NCBI GenBank assembly: GCA_964461715.1 | Contig: CAYWVR010000001.1 | Coordinates: 93,063 to 157,062 of the forward strand | DNA length: 64,000 bases | From: CAYWVR01 sp964461715 | GTDB taxonomy: Bacteria > Planctomycetota > Phycisphaerae > FEN-1346 | Reading direction: 5' to 3' | Part shown: positions 17,844-25,907 of the stretch, piece by piece | How the letters are laid out: every line of letters starts with the position of its first letter | Position numbering within the stretch: position 1 is the stretch's first letter | The notes under the pieces: generated by a model | Databases searched by the model: none | Told to the model about the DNA's origin: nothing | Seen by the model: only the letters and a program-made list of their open reading frames with translations | Position numbers and translations under genes: made by a program

Positions 17844-18929
17844 TTATTGTGCCTGCAAGAGCCGCATGCGCCGCGCGAGGTCCATGGCCTCGTAGCGGCA
17901 CATTTCGTGGCAGCAGAAGCAGGCGATGCATTTCGCATAGTCGATCTCGGGGCCCGCCTCGGTCATCGTGATCGCCTCGACCGGACACGCCGCCGCGCAC
18001 GAGCCGCACTTGACGCACCGCCCGGCCCGCAGCCGCGGCTTCGTGCAGAAGAGATACGTCGCCAGCCGCGCCAGCCACCCGCCCATGCCCATGCCGATGC
18101 GCGGCAAACGGAAGCCGGGGACGGGGTCCGCGGGGCCCTCGACGCGCACGCCGTCCATCCCCGCGGGACCGAGGCCGCGCGCGGCCGCGGCGGCCGGCGT
18201 CGGCAGCCGCTCGGGCACGAAACCCATCATCGTGGCCATGCAGACGTCGAGGGCGACGGCGTTGGTGGCGGCAAGCAATCGCCCGACCTCGCGCGGCGCT
18301 CCGCCGGAGGGGCCCTGGCCCTCCATCGCGACGACGGCGTCGAGGAGCGTCAGGTCCGGCGGGCGGACCTGGTAGACGTCGACGATGGCGCGGCCGAAGG
18401 CGTCGGGCCCGCGGGCCTCGCGATGGAGCCGCATCTTCTCGCCGCCCACCAGATAGCCATACGTATTCTTGACGCCGCCCGTGATCCCCGCCGCGACGTG
18501 CGTCTTCATCTTCGGGAGGCTGACCAGGAGGTCGGCTTCGAGCACCTCGCGGCTGACGGCGAAGGCGTCGGCGAACTCGCTCCCGGTCGGGGTGCGGACG
18601 GGCGAGGCCCCGAGGTTCACGTACCGCTCGCCCGCGACGCCGAGGATGCCCGAGGCTCGGGCGGCGTGCTCATTGGAGCCGTAGGCCCGCATGCCGGAGT
18701 TGTCGCCCACCCGGACGCGCCCCGCCCCGCGCCGCTCCAGTGCCGCGATCGTCGCCGCCACCAGGCTCGGGTGCGTACACACGTGCTTCTCGGGCGGCAG
18801 GGGCCCGAGGATGTTCGGCTTGACCAGGACGGTCCGTCCGCGCACCTCGACCCCGAACGCATCGAACGCCGCCTCCACCGCCTCCGTGATGCGGTCGTAA
18901 TCGGTCTCGTACGCGACGACCAGGTCCAT
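17844..18929 (-). CDS. DUF362 protein with two [4Fe-4S] ferredoxin motifs
   Basis: 361 residues. The DUF362 domain (about 1-260) shows TVLVKPNILGPLPPEKHVCT, SLPKMKTHVAAGITGGVKN and LLDAVVAMEGQGPSGG. The C-terminus has two 4Fe-4S binding motifs, CVKCGSCAAACPVEAI and CIACFCCHEMC, typical of bacterial-type ferredoxins. DUF362 proteins are thought to be redox or electron-transfer proteins; the reaction is not known. It begins at ATG 18929, 32 bp after the fucosidase stop, so it is probably co-transcribed with that gene. Cytoplasmic: no signal peptide. Confidence 0.88.
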   Translation of the reverse strand: MDLVVAYETDYDRITEAVEAAFDAFGVEVRGRTVLVKPNILGPLPPEKHVCTHPSLVAATIAALERRGAGRVRVGDNSGMRAYGSNEHAARASGILGVAGERYVNLGASPVRTPTGSEFADAFAVSREVLEADLLVSLPKMKTHVAAGITGGVKNTYGYLVGGEKMRLHREARGPDAFGRAIVDVYQVRPPDLTLLDAVVAMEGQGPSGGAPREVGRLLAATNAVALDVCMATMMGFVPERLPTPAAAAARGLGPAGMDGVRVEGPADPVPGFRLPRIGMGMGGWLARLATYLFCTKPRLRAGRCVKCGSCAAACPVEAITMTEAGPEIDYAKCIACFCCHEMCRYEAMDLARRMRLLQAQ

Positions 18930-18961
18930 GGCGCCGTCCTTGCCCCAAGGTCGGGCGTGCG

Positions 18962-20257
18962 CTACGCCTCCTTCAGGAACATCTCGACCACCGGCACCGT
19001 TACGTCCGGTTGGACGACCGGGAGGGTGAGGGCGAGGGTGGTCTGGGCGTCGGTCTTGCGGCTCTGAGGATGGTCGGCGACGGTCTTCATGGCGACCTCG
19101 GAGGCGTCGTTCAGGAGCTGGGCGTACTCGACGCGGCCGGCGAGGCCCGGCAGGAAGAGCATCTTGAAGGGCCAGGCGAACACGTGGCAGTAGAGGCGGT
19201 TCGTCTCGGGGTTGTAGGTGTAGCGGCAATCGGCGGGGGCGACGAGGTCGTCGGGCGCGGCGGTGCAGCCGTAGATGGACCGGTCGTGGTATTTCATCCA
19301 TCGGCCCATGCCGGCGAGTCGGTCGAGGGCCCGGGCGTCGAACTCGCCGCGCCCCGTGGGCCCGACGTTCAGGAGCAGGTTCCCGCCCTTCGAGACCGAG
19401 TCGACGAGCATGCGGACGAGAAGGTCGACGCTTTTCCACGTCATCTCATCGCGATCATATCCCCACGAGCCGGAGAACGTCTGGCACGCCTCCCACACCA
19501 CGGGCGTCCCGTCGACGCGGACCCACTCCCGCGGCTGGAACTGCTCGGGCGTCTTGATGTCCCAGCCTTCCTCGAGGTCCAGCCGGTCGTTCAGGAGGAT
19601 GTCGGGCGCCCGCTCGCGGATGATCTTGATGAGTGTCTCGCTCTGCCAGGCCTCGCGGCCCTTGCCCTCGGGCCCGCGGTTCCTGTAGGAGAAGTCGAAC
19701 CAGAGGATGTCGACCGGGGCGAAGCGGGTGAGCAGCTCGCGGACCTGGCCGTGGAGGTACTCGGCATACTTGGCCTGGTCGCGGCCCTCGTTCATCTTCT
19801 CGCGGTCGCCGTGGTTGCGGTACGGGCCGAGGATGGGGTCGAGCTTGTACTGCGGGTGGTGCCAGTCGATGAGCGAGTGGTAGAAGCCGACCCGCATATC
19901 TTCCTTGCGGAACGCGTCGACCATCGGGGCCAGCAGGTCCCGCCTCGCGGGCGTGTTCGGGGCCTTGTAGTCCGTCCGGTCCGTGTCCCACAGGCAGAAT
20001 CCCTCGTGGTGCTTCGTGGTGACGACGAAGTACTTCATGCCCGCGCCGGCGGCGGCGGCGGCCCAGGCGGCGGGGTCGTAGAGGTCCGGGTCGAAATGGC
20101 GGAAGTAAACGTCGTAGACCTCGTCCGGGATCTCTTCCCGGTGTTTCACCCACTCGTGCCGGGCCGCCAGGGCGTACAGGCCCCAGTGGATGAAGAGGCC
20201 GAATCGGTCGTGGACGAACCAGCTCGTGTCGCCGGGGCTCGGTCGGGTTTCCAGCAT
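18962..20257 (-). CDS. Alpha-L-fucosidase, GH29 family
   Basis: 431 residues. GH29 motifs include RFGLFIHWGLYAL (18-30), YFVVTTKHHEGFCLWD (76-91), WHHPQY, and DILWFDFSY, whose Asp (residue 188) is the expected nucleophile. SKGGNLLLNVGPTGRGE marks the end of the catalytic barrel. It cleaves terminal alpha-L-fucose. No signal peptide is present, so it should act on imported oligosaccharides. AGGAG lies 7 nt before ATG 20257. It is followed by the DUF362 gene at 32 bp. The short C-terminal beta domain fits the smaller bacterial GH29 form. Confidence 0.93.
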   Translation of the reverse strand: MLETRPSPGDTSWFVHDRFGLFIHWGLYALAARHEWVKHREEIPDEVYDVYFRHFDPDLYDPAAWAAAAAGAGMKYFVVTTKHHEGFCLWDTDRTDYKAPNTPARRDLLAPMVDAFRKEDMRVGFYHSLIDWHHPQYKLDPILGPYRNHGDREKMNEGRDQAKYAEYLHGQVRELLTRFAPVDILWFDFSYRNRGPEGKGREAWQSETLIKIIRERAPDILLNDRLDLEEGWDIKTPEQFQPREWVRVDGTPVVWEACQTFSGSWGYDRDEMTWKSVDLLVRMLVDSVSKGGNLLLNVGPTGRGEFDARALDRLAGMGRWMKYHDRSIYGCTAAPDDLVAPADCRYTYNPETNRLYCHVFAWPFKMLFLPGLAGRVEYAQLLNDASEVAMKTVADHPQSRKTDAQTTLALTLPVVQPDVTVPVVEMFLKEA

Positions 20258-20341
20258 GGTTGGGCTCCTGTCGGGTTCGGAGTATTCCAGATAAAAATAG
20301 CGAGGGCCGCCCCGAATGCAAGCGCAAGGCGCGCGCGTCGC

Positions 20342-21841
20342 CTACGCCCCGAGCGCGTCGACGACCGTCTCGCGCATCAGGTCGGCGGGGGCCGCGCGGC
20401 CGGTCCAGAGCTCGAACTGCTCGACGGCCTGGCGGAGAAAGTGGTCGAGGCCGCGCACGGTCCGGCCGCCGGCGGCCCGGGCCTCGCGAAGGAGCCGCGT
20501 CTCGGCGGGGTTGTAGACGGCGTCGTAGACGACCAGGTCCTCGGTCAGCATCGAGGCGGGGACGGGCGAGGCGTCCGTCTCCGGGTGCATGCCGACGGGC
20601 GTGCAGTTGAGGAGGAGGTCGATTCTGACGCTGCAGTTTTCGATTTTCGATGGAAGGACCACGGCCCCGGTTTCCGACGCCAGGGCTTCGGCGCGTTCGG
20701 TGTCGACGTCCGAAAGCATCACCTCCGCGCCGCGCTGGGCGAGGCCGAAGGCCATGGCCCGCCCCACGCCGCCCGCGCCGAGAACAAGGGCCCGCTTGCC
20801 CGCGAGCCCCCCCTCGCCGACGACCGCCTCGATGGACGCCATCCCGGCGGTCCAATCCGTGTTCGTGCCGAAGAGCGACCCGTCGCCTCGGCGCTGGACG
20901 GTGTTGATGGCCCCGATGCGGCGGGCAAGCGGCTCGATCTCGTCCATCGCCGCCATCACGGACTGCTTGTGCGGGATGGTGACCGAGTAGCCCGCGAAAT
21001 CGAACTCGCGCATCGCGGGGACGAAGCGGGCGGCGTCGCCCTCGACCCACAGGGGCAGGTAGACGGCGTCGAGCCCCAGGGCCGCGAAGGCCGCGTTATG
21101 AATCTGGGGGCTCAGGCTGTGGCCGACGGGGTCGGCGATGACGCCGTAGACGTCCGTGGCGGGGCCCAGCGCGTGGGCCCGGTACCGCTCGCGCATGAGT
21201 CGGGCCGTCACCTGTCCCGGCGCGGCCTCGCGCCCGCCGCCCTCGAACGCGCCGAACGTCAGGAACGCGCCGAACTTGCGGGCGAGGACCCGGGTCAGCA
21301 CGCCGCGCTCGCCCATCGACAGGGCGATCGTCGGCACGGTTGCGTCGCGAAGGAGCCGCAGCACGGGCACCGTGTCGAGGATGTGGCGGGCGGTGACGGC
21401 GATTTTGACGACGTCGGCGCCGGTGGCGGCAAGGCGGGCGTGGAGGGCCGGGAGATCGTCCGGCGTCCCCTCGGGGTCGTGGAAACTGACGATGCGCCGG
21501 GCGGCGACGGGTCCGAGGGCCGCGATTGCGTCGTGCTCGACGTCGACGTAGTCGGCCCCGAGGTCGGCGGCGCGTCGGAGAAGGGCCAGGCGCTCGTTCT
21601 CCGGCCCGTCCCACAGGCCGCCCTCTCGCACGGGCCGACAGGTGACGATGACGGGGCAGGGGGGCGAGGCGAGGAGGCGCTCCAGGTCCCGCTCGTCCAT
21701 GGCGTCGAGCCGCAGCTCGACGGCGTCGGCGGACTCGGCGGCGCGGACCATTTCGTCCAGGGCCGCGTCCGTCGAGGCGGGCATCAGGCTAGTGCAGAGC
21801 ATGGGAGGCGGAACCCGAATCTCGAAGCGCCCCAGGCGCAT
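20342..21841 (-). CDS. aroDE: Bifunctional 3-dehydroquinate dehydratase / shikimate dehydrogenase
   Basis: 499 residues joining two shikimate-pathway enzymes. The N-terminal type I dehydroquinate dehydratase (about 10-215) shows AVELRLDAMDE, RRIVSFHDPEGTP with the catalytic His, and ADVVKIAVTAR with the Schiff-base Lys. The C-terminal shikimate dehydrogenase (about 225-495) shows GHSLSPQIHNAAF, SVTIPHK with the catalytic Lys, GTNTDWTAG, and the NADP Rossmann loop VLGAGGVGRAMAF. It carries out steps 3 and 4 of chorismate synthesis. Starts at 21874, 21841 or 21802 are possible; 21841 (MRLGRFEIRV) is a compromise because no site has a convincing ribosome-binding sequence. It follows rpsT by 51 bp. 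Confidence 0.93.
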   Translation of the reverse strand: MRLGRFEIRVPPPMLCTSLMPASTDAALDEMVRAAESADAVELRLDAMDERDLERLLASPPCPVIVTCRPVREGGLWDGPENERLALLRRAADLGADYVDVEHDAIAALGPVAARRIVSFHDPEGTPDDLPALHARLAATGADVVKIAVTARHILDTVPVLRLLRDATVPTIALSMGERGVLTRVLARKFGAFLTFGAFEGGGREAAPGQVTARLMRERYRAHALGPATDVYGVIADPVGHSLSPQIHNAAFAALGLDAVYLPLWVEGDAARFVPAMREFDFAGYSVTIPHKQSVMAAMDEIEPLARRIGAINTVQRRGDGSLFGTNTDWTAGMASIEAVVGEGGLAGKRALVLGAGGVGRAMAFGLAQRGAEVMLSDVDTERAEALASETGAVVLPSKIENCSVRIDLLLNCTPVGMHPETDASPVPASMLTEDLVVYDAVYNPAETRLLREARAAGGRTVRGLDHFLRQAVEQFELWTGRAAPADLMRETVVDALGA

Positions 21842-21892
21842 GACGAAACCGCGGCGAGCAACGCCCGCCGTCATCCCGCGCGTCGCGCGTCC

Positions 21893-22186
21893 TTACACGT
21901 CCGTCGCGGGCGCGGCCGCTGCGGCGGCCAGGGCGTCGAGCTTCTTCTGCATGCGGCCGATGAGGCGGCCGGCGGTGTTGCGGTGCAGGGGCCCGTTGGC
22001 GGCAGCGCGGTGCATCAGCTCCTGGACGCGGCGGAAGGCGGCGCGGGTCTCGTCGACGTTCCCGGCCGCGAAGGCTTCGTCGAAGGCGCGGCGAACGGTG
22101 CGGATGCGGCTCTTGATGGCGCGGTTCCGCCGGCGTTGGCGGGCGTTCTGTCGGACGCGTTTGCGGGCGGAGACGGAATGGGGCAT
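21893..22186 (-). CDS. rpsT: 30S ribosomal protein S20
   Basis: 97 residues, basic, two long helices. The N-terminus MPHSVSARKRVRQNARQRRR and NRAIKSRIRTVRRAFDEA match bacterial S20, which binds 16S rRNA in the small subunit. The alanine-rich tail (LDALAAAAAAPATDV) is a lineage extension. It lies 14 bp after the TPR gene and 51 bp before aroDE, all on the minus strand, so it is likely in one operon. Confidence 0.95.
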   Translation of the reverse strand: MPHSVSARKRVRQNARQRRRNRAIKSRIRTVRRAFDEAFAAGNVDETRAAFRRVQELMHRAAANGPLHRNTAGRLIGRMQKKLDALAAAAAAPATDV

Positions 22187-22200
22187 GACGGAGGTTCCCT

Positions 22201-23694
22201 TCAGGCCTGCTCGGAGGTTTCGGAGGTCTTGCGGCGGAGCGCTTCGAGGCGCTTGGCCGTGTCCCGGTACTGATAATCCTGCTGCACGATATCAGAATAC
22301 CACTCGATGGCTTCCTTGTTTTTGCCCTGCTGTTCGAGGGTCGTGCCGAGGTTGTACCGCAGTTCCTTGCCGAGCGGGTCGCTGGCCAGCTCGTACTGGT
22401 GGATGCCCTGCTCGAACTGGCCCTGGGCCTCCTCGTAGAGCTTCTTGGCGTAGAAGCACTTGCCGAGCATGTTGAAGGCCTCGATGCGTCGCTTCGGGTC
22501 GCGGGTGGCCTGCTGCAAGGAGACGATGGCCGGGTCGTGCCGGCCGGCGCGGTACTGGCGGAGCCCCAGCTCGAAGCGGATCGCCAGGTCCGTCGGGTAC
22601 TGCTTGTGGCGTTCCTCGTAGATGGCCAGCTCGGCCTTGTTGCGCTGCTCGAGGATTTCCTTCTGGCGGACCTGGAGGTCGGCGCGGTCGGGCTCGGCCT
22701 CGAGGGCCTCGCCGACCTCGCGGAGGCGGGCCCGGTAGTCGGCCATGCGGATGTCGTCCATGCGGGCCTTGTAGCGGTACTCGCCGCTGGTGGCGAGGGC
22801 CTGCTTCAGGAGGCCCGTGGCCTCGTCCGTGTCGCCCTTGCGCCAAGCGCACTCGGCGAGGGCCTGCATCTTGACGGGGTTCTCGGGGTCGGCGTCGAGG
22901 GCGGCCTTGAGCTCGGCGTACTGGCTTTCAAGCTGGTCGGCCGTGCGGACGACCTGTTGGGTGGCGGAGGCGGCGGCGGTGCGCCGGTCGCGGATCATGT
23001 CGCGGAAGTCCGAGACGCTCTCCAGCTTGCCCTGCTGGATGGAGGCGGCGGCGGAGAGGTTTCGGATGCGGCGGTCGATCTCGCGGTCCGCGGGGTCGAT
23101 CTTGATGGCCTGGTTCAGGGCGGTGATGGCGTCGGCGAAGCGTTCGCGGCCCTCGTAGAGGTCGGCGAGGGTCGTGAAGATTTGCTTCTGGGGCTTCTTG
23201 GCGCTGCGCATCGACTCCTCGGCGGCCCATTCGCCGAACCAGATGGCCAAGTCCGTGTACTCCTGCCGCCGGGCCGTCTGCATCAGTTGCGACAGGAGCA
23301 TGACGTTCTGAGGGGCCTTCGCCAGGGCCGCCTCGAGGTTCAGCATGGCGTCCTTGTTTCGGCCGAGCATCTGGGAGAAGGCGGCCTTGGTCTGACCGAG
23401 GAGGGCCCCGAGTCCGGCGCCTTTGCCCTGGCCCTGGCGCTTCAGGGCCGTCTCCTTCAGGCCCTGGTGCCCCCGGTCGATGTCGAGGGGATTGAGGCGG
23501 AGCCCTTCGAGGTAGCACCGGATGGCATAGTCGAAGTTGTCGCGGACCGCCGCCTGCTCGGCCCGGTCGAACCACCCGTCGGCCATCTGGCGGATTTCCG
23601 GCGAGAGCTCCTCGACGCTCGTCTCGCCTTCGCCCTCCGTCTCGCCCTCGGTCTCGGGGGTCGGTTCCTGGTTCTGCTTCTCGGGGTCCGGCAC
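22201..23694 (-). CDS. Cytoplasmic TPR protein
   Basis: 497 residues. The GTG at 23694 is preferred: GGAGG lies 8 nt before it, and the open frame further upstream (to 23862) covers the def promoter on the other strand. There is no signal peptide. An acidic N-terminus (about residues 8-35) precedes TPR units, for example DNFDYAIRCYLEGLRLNPLD, ERFADAITALNQAIKIDPAD, RRIEAFNMLGKCFYAKKLYE and LGTTLEQQGKNKEAIEWYSD. A helical, Gln/Glu-rich central segment (about 215-330) may be a coiled coil. It is just upstream of rpsT. No function can be assigned beyond protein scaffolding. Confidence 0.85.
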   Translation of the reverse strand: MPDPEKQNQEPTPETEGETEGEGETSVEELSPEIRQMADGWFDRAEQAAVRDNFDYAIRCYLEGLRLNPLDIDRGHQGLKETALKRQGQGKGAGLGALLGQTKAAFSQMLGRNKDAMLNLEAALAKAPQNVMLLSQLMQTARRQEYTDLAIWFGEWAAEESMRSAKKPQKQIFTTLADLYEGRERFADAITALNQAIKIDPADREIDRRIRNLSAAASIQQGKLESVSDFRDMIRDRRTAAASATQQVVRTADQLESQYAELKAALDADPENPVKMQALAECAWRKGDTDEATGLLKQALATSGEYRYKARMDDIRMADYRARLREVGEALEAEPDRADLQVRQKEILEQRNKAELAIYEERHKQYPTDLAIRFELGLRQYRAGRHDPAIVSLQQATRDPKRRIEAFNMLGKCFYAKKLYEEAQGQFEQGIHQYELASDPLGKELRYNLGTTLEQQGKNKEAIEWYSDIVQQDYQYRDTAKRLEALRRKTSETSEQA

Positions 23695-23811
23695 CGCTTG
23701 CGCCTCCCTGGGATGCACATGGCGGCCCCGGGACGAACCGCGCCCCGGAACCAAGGGGTTCAGTCTACTCCCGCGCGGGGGTCTGTCAACCCCAAAAGCA
23801 GGACTGCGGCC

Positions 23812-23840
23812 TTGTGGAAGGCACTCGGCGGGCCTATAAT
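23812..23840 (+). promoter_or_regulatory. Sigma-70-type promoter of the def operon
   Basis: TTGTGG at 23812-23817, 17-bp spacer, TATAAT at 23835-23840, ending 36 bp before the def start codon. Confidence 0.7.
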
Positions 23841-23875
23841 GGGCCAAGCAAAGGACCCACACGAGGAGCCGTGCG

Positions 23876-24415
23876 GTGGAGATTCGAATCTATCCCGACC
23901 CCGTGCTGCGCGTCGCGGCCGACCCCGTGACCGACTTCGACGACGATCTGCGCGCCTTCGCCCGCGCGATGGTTGAGACGATGCACGCGAACCGGGGGCT
24001 CGGGCTGGCGGCCCCGCAGGTCGGCGACCGCCGCCGACTCGTCATCATCTCGCCCGACGGCGAACCGGGCCACGAGACCGTCCTCGTCAATCCGCGCCTC
24101 ACGCAGCGCGACGGCTGGGAGACCGGCGACGAGGGGTGCCTGAGCTTCCCGGGCATCTACGTCAAAATCCGTCGTTACGCCCGGGTGTCGGCCGAGTACG
24201 AGGACCTGGAGGGCAAGACGCGGGTCCGGGAGGCCGAGGGGCTGCCGGCCCGTGCCGTGCAGCACGAGATCGACCACCTCGACGGGCGTCTCCTCGTGGA
24301 CCGCATGAGCGCGGTCCAGCGGATGAGCCATCGCCGGCGCTTGCGTGAGCTGGAGCGCCGCTACGCGCAGTCCCGCCCCCACGCCCCGGCCTCGGTCGGC
24401 GGGGGGGGGGAGTGA
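23876..24415 (+). CDS. def: Peptide deformylase
   Basis: 179 residues. All three signature motifs are present: GLGLAAPQ (motif 1), EGCLSFPG (motif 2, Cys metal ligand) and QHEIDHLDG (motif 3, the two His ligands and catalytic Glu). It removes the N-formyl group from nascent peptides. It starts at GTG 23876 with GAGGAG 7 nt upstream. The last codons contain an uninterrupted G10 tract (24401-24410, encoding VGGGGE before TGA). It is first in a plus-strand operon with fmt, DUF116 and rsmB, so the formylation and deformylation enzymes are co-regulated. Confidence 0.96.
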   Translation: MEIRIYPDPVLRVAADPVTDFDDDLRAFARAMVETMHANRGLGLAAPQVGDRRRLVIISPDGEPGHETVLVNPRLTQRDGWETGDEGCLSFPGIYVKIRRYARVSAEYEDLEGKTRVREAEGLPARAVQHEIDHLDGRLLVDRMSAVQRMSHRRRLRELERRYAQSRPHAPASVGGGGE

Positions 24416-24498
24416 CACTTGGCGGCGTCCCTGGCCGGGCGGCAGCGCGCGGCGCGCCCCGGCCCGAGCGCCCGACCGAGGACGCCCTGGAGCGGTCC

Positions 24499-25473
24499 AT
24501 GCGCATCGTCTTCGCCGGGTCCGGAACCTTCGGATTACCCAGCCTGTGCGCCTTGCGGGACGGCGGACAGGAGGTCGCCCTCGTCGTCACGGCCCCCGAC
24601 CGCCCCGCCGGGCGCGGCCAGGTGGTCCGCCCCGGGCCCGTCAAGCGATTCGCGCGGGACGAGGGGCTGGAGGTCCTCGAGACCGACACCGTCAACGCCC
24701 CGTCCGTCGTCCGCCGCATCCGGGACGCGCGGCCGGACCTCCTCCTGGTGATCGCCTTCGGCCGCAAGATCGGCCCGCTTCTGCTGGCCCTGCCGAGGTA
24801 CGGGGCCGTCAATCTCCATGGGTCGCTCCTGCCGAAGTACCGCGGGGCGGCGCCCGTGAACTGGGCCCTCATCCGCGGCGAAACCGAGACGGGCCTCTCC
24901 GTCATCCGCATGACCGACCAGATCGACGCCGGCGACATCCTCGGCCAGCGGGCCACCCCCGTTGATCCCGACGAGACCGCGGGCGAGCTGCACGAGCGTC
25001 TCGCGCGGCTCGGGTCGCGGCTCGTGACGGAGGTCGTGCGGGAGCTGGTGCTCGAGGAGGTCGAGCCGCGCCGCCAGAACGAGACCCAGGCGACCTTCGC
25101 CCCGCGCTTGAAGAAGCGCGACGGGGCCATTGACTGGGACCGGCCCGCCCCGGACGTCCACAACCACATCCGCGGCGTCACGCCCTGGCCGGGGGCGTTC
25201 ACCTACCTGCCGGGGAAGCGCGACAAGTCGCCACTGCGGATCGTCGTCAACCGGACGACCCTCCCGGAGGAAACCCCCCAAGGCGGCAAGCCCGGCGAGA
25301 TGGTCGCCGCCTCCGAGGCCGGCCTCGACGTTGCCGCGGCCCGCGGGAGCGTCCGGCTCCTCGAGGTCACCCCCGCCGGCAAACGCACCATGACCGCCGC
25401 CGACTTCCTCCACGGATACCCGGTCCGGGCGGGCATCCGGTTCCTTTCGAGCGCGAAGGGCGCCTTGGCGTGA
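24499..25473 (+). CDS. fmt: Methionyl-tRNA formyltransferase
   Basis: 324 residues. The N-terminal formyltransferase domain starts MRIVFAGSGTFGLPSL and carries the folate and catalytic motif HGSLLPKYRGAAPVNWAL followed by IRMTDQIDAGDIL. A C-terminal OB-like domain begins near residue 210 (RDGAIDWDRPAPDVHNHIRG). It formylates initiator Met-tRNA using 10-formyl-THF. ATG 24499 fits the family N-terminus and has TGGAG 6 nt upstream. The same frame is open from a GTG at 24412 that overlaps the def stop; that 29-residue leader is not family-like. The TGA overlaps the next gene's GTG. Confidence 0.95.
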   Translation: MRIVFAGSGTFGLPSLCALRDGGQEVALVVTAPDRPAGRGQVVRPGPVKRFARDEGLEVLETDTVNAPSVVRRIRDARPDLLLVIAFGRKIGPLLLALPRYGAVNLHGSLLPKYRGAAPVNWALIRGETETGLSVIRMTDQIDAGDILGQRATPVDPDETAGELHERLARLGSRLVTEVVRELVLEEVEPRRQNETQATFAPRLKKRDGAIDWDRPAPDVHNHIRGVTPWPGAFTYLPGKRDKSPLRIVVNRTTLPEETPQGGKPGEMVAASEAGLDVAAARGSVRLLEVTPAGKRTMTAADFLHGYPVRAGIRFLSSAKGALA

Positions 25474-25907
25474 TCGATCGCACCGTCGTTCGCCTCAATA
25501 ACGTGGCCGTCAAGCTCCGACGCACCCGGTGCCGGCCCGAGGAGCTGTTGGTGCTCTTCTCGCGGTGCCTTCAGCGGTCGGCGTGCGAGTGCAACGTCGG
25601 CGACGATCTCGAGAACTGTAAGCGGTGCGGCCGGTGCGCCGTGGCCGACTTCCTCCGGCTTCGCGACGAGTACGGGGTGCGGGTCTTCATGGCCACGGGC
25701 GGGCGGCACGCGGTCGAGCGGGCCCGCGACCCGGAGATCAAGGCGATCGTGGCGGTGGCGTGCGAGAAGGAACTGAAAGGGGGCATCTTCGCGTCGCTGC
25801 CGAAAGCCGTGCTGGCTGCCGAGATCGCGTGGCCCGTCGGGCCCTGCAAGGACACGACGGTCGACATTCGCCGGGTGGAGGAGGCCGTGCGGTGGTTCCT
25901 CCGCTAG
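25470..25907 (+). CDS. DUF116 family cysteine-rich protein
   Basis: 145 residues with the DUF116 cysteine cluster, CLQRSACECNVGDDLENCKR then CGRCAVADF (about residues 34-61), and a later conserved stretch AIVAVACEKELKGGI plus VGPCKDTTVD. The cysteines probably bind an Fe-S cluster or zinc. The function of the family is unknown. GTG 25470 overlaps the fmt stop (GTGA), and its own 3' end overlaps the rsmB start by 16 nt, so all three are translated from one message. The linkage to fmt and rsmB suggests a link to translation or RNA modification, but that is inference. Confidence 0.85.
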   Translation: MIDRTVVRLNNVAVKLRRTRCRPEELLVLFSRCLQRSACECNVGDDLENCKRCGRCAVADFLRLRDEYGVRVFMATGGRHAVERARDPEIKAIVAVACEKELKGGIFASLPKAVLAAEIAWPVGPCKDTTVDIRRVEEAVRWFLR

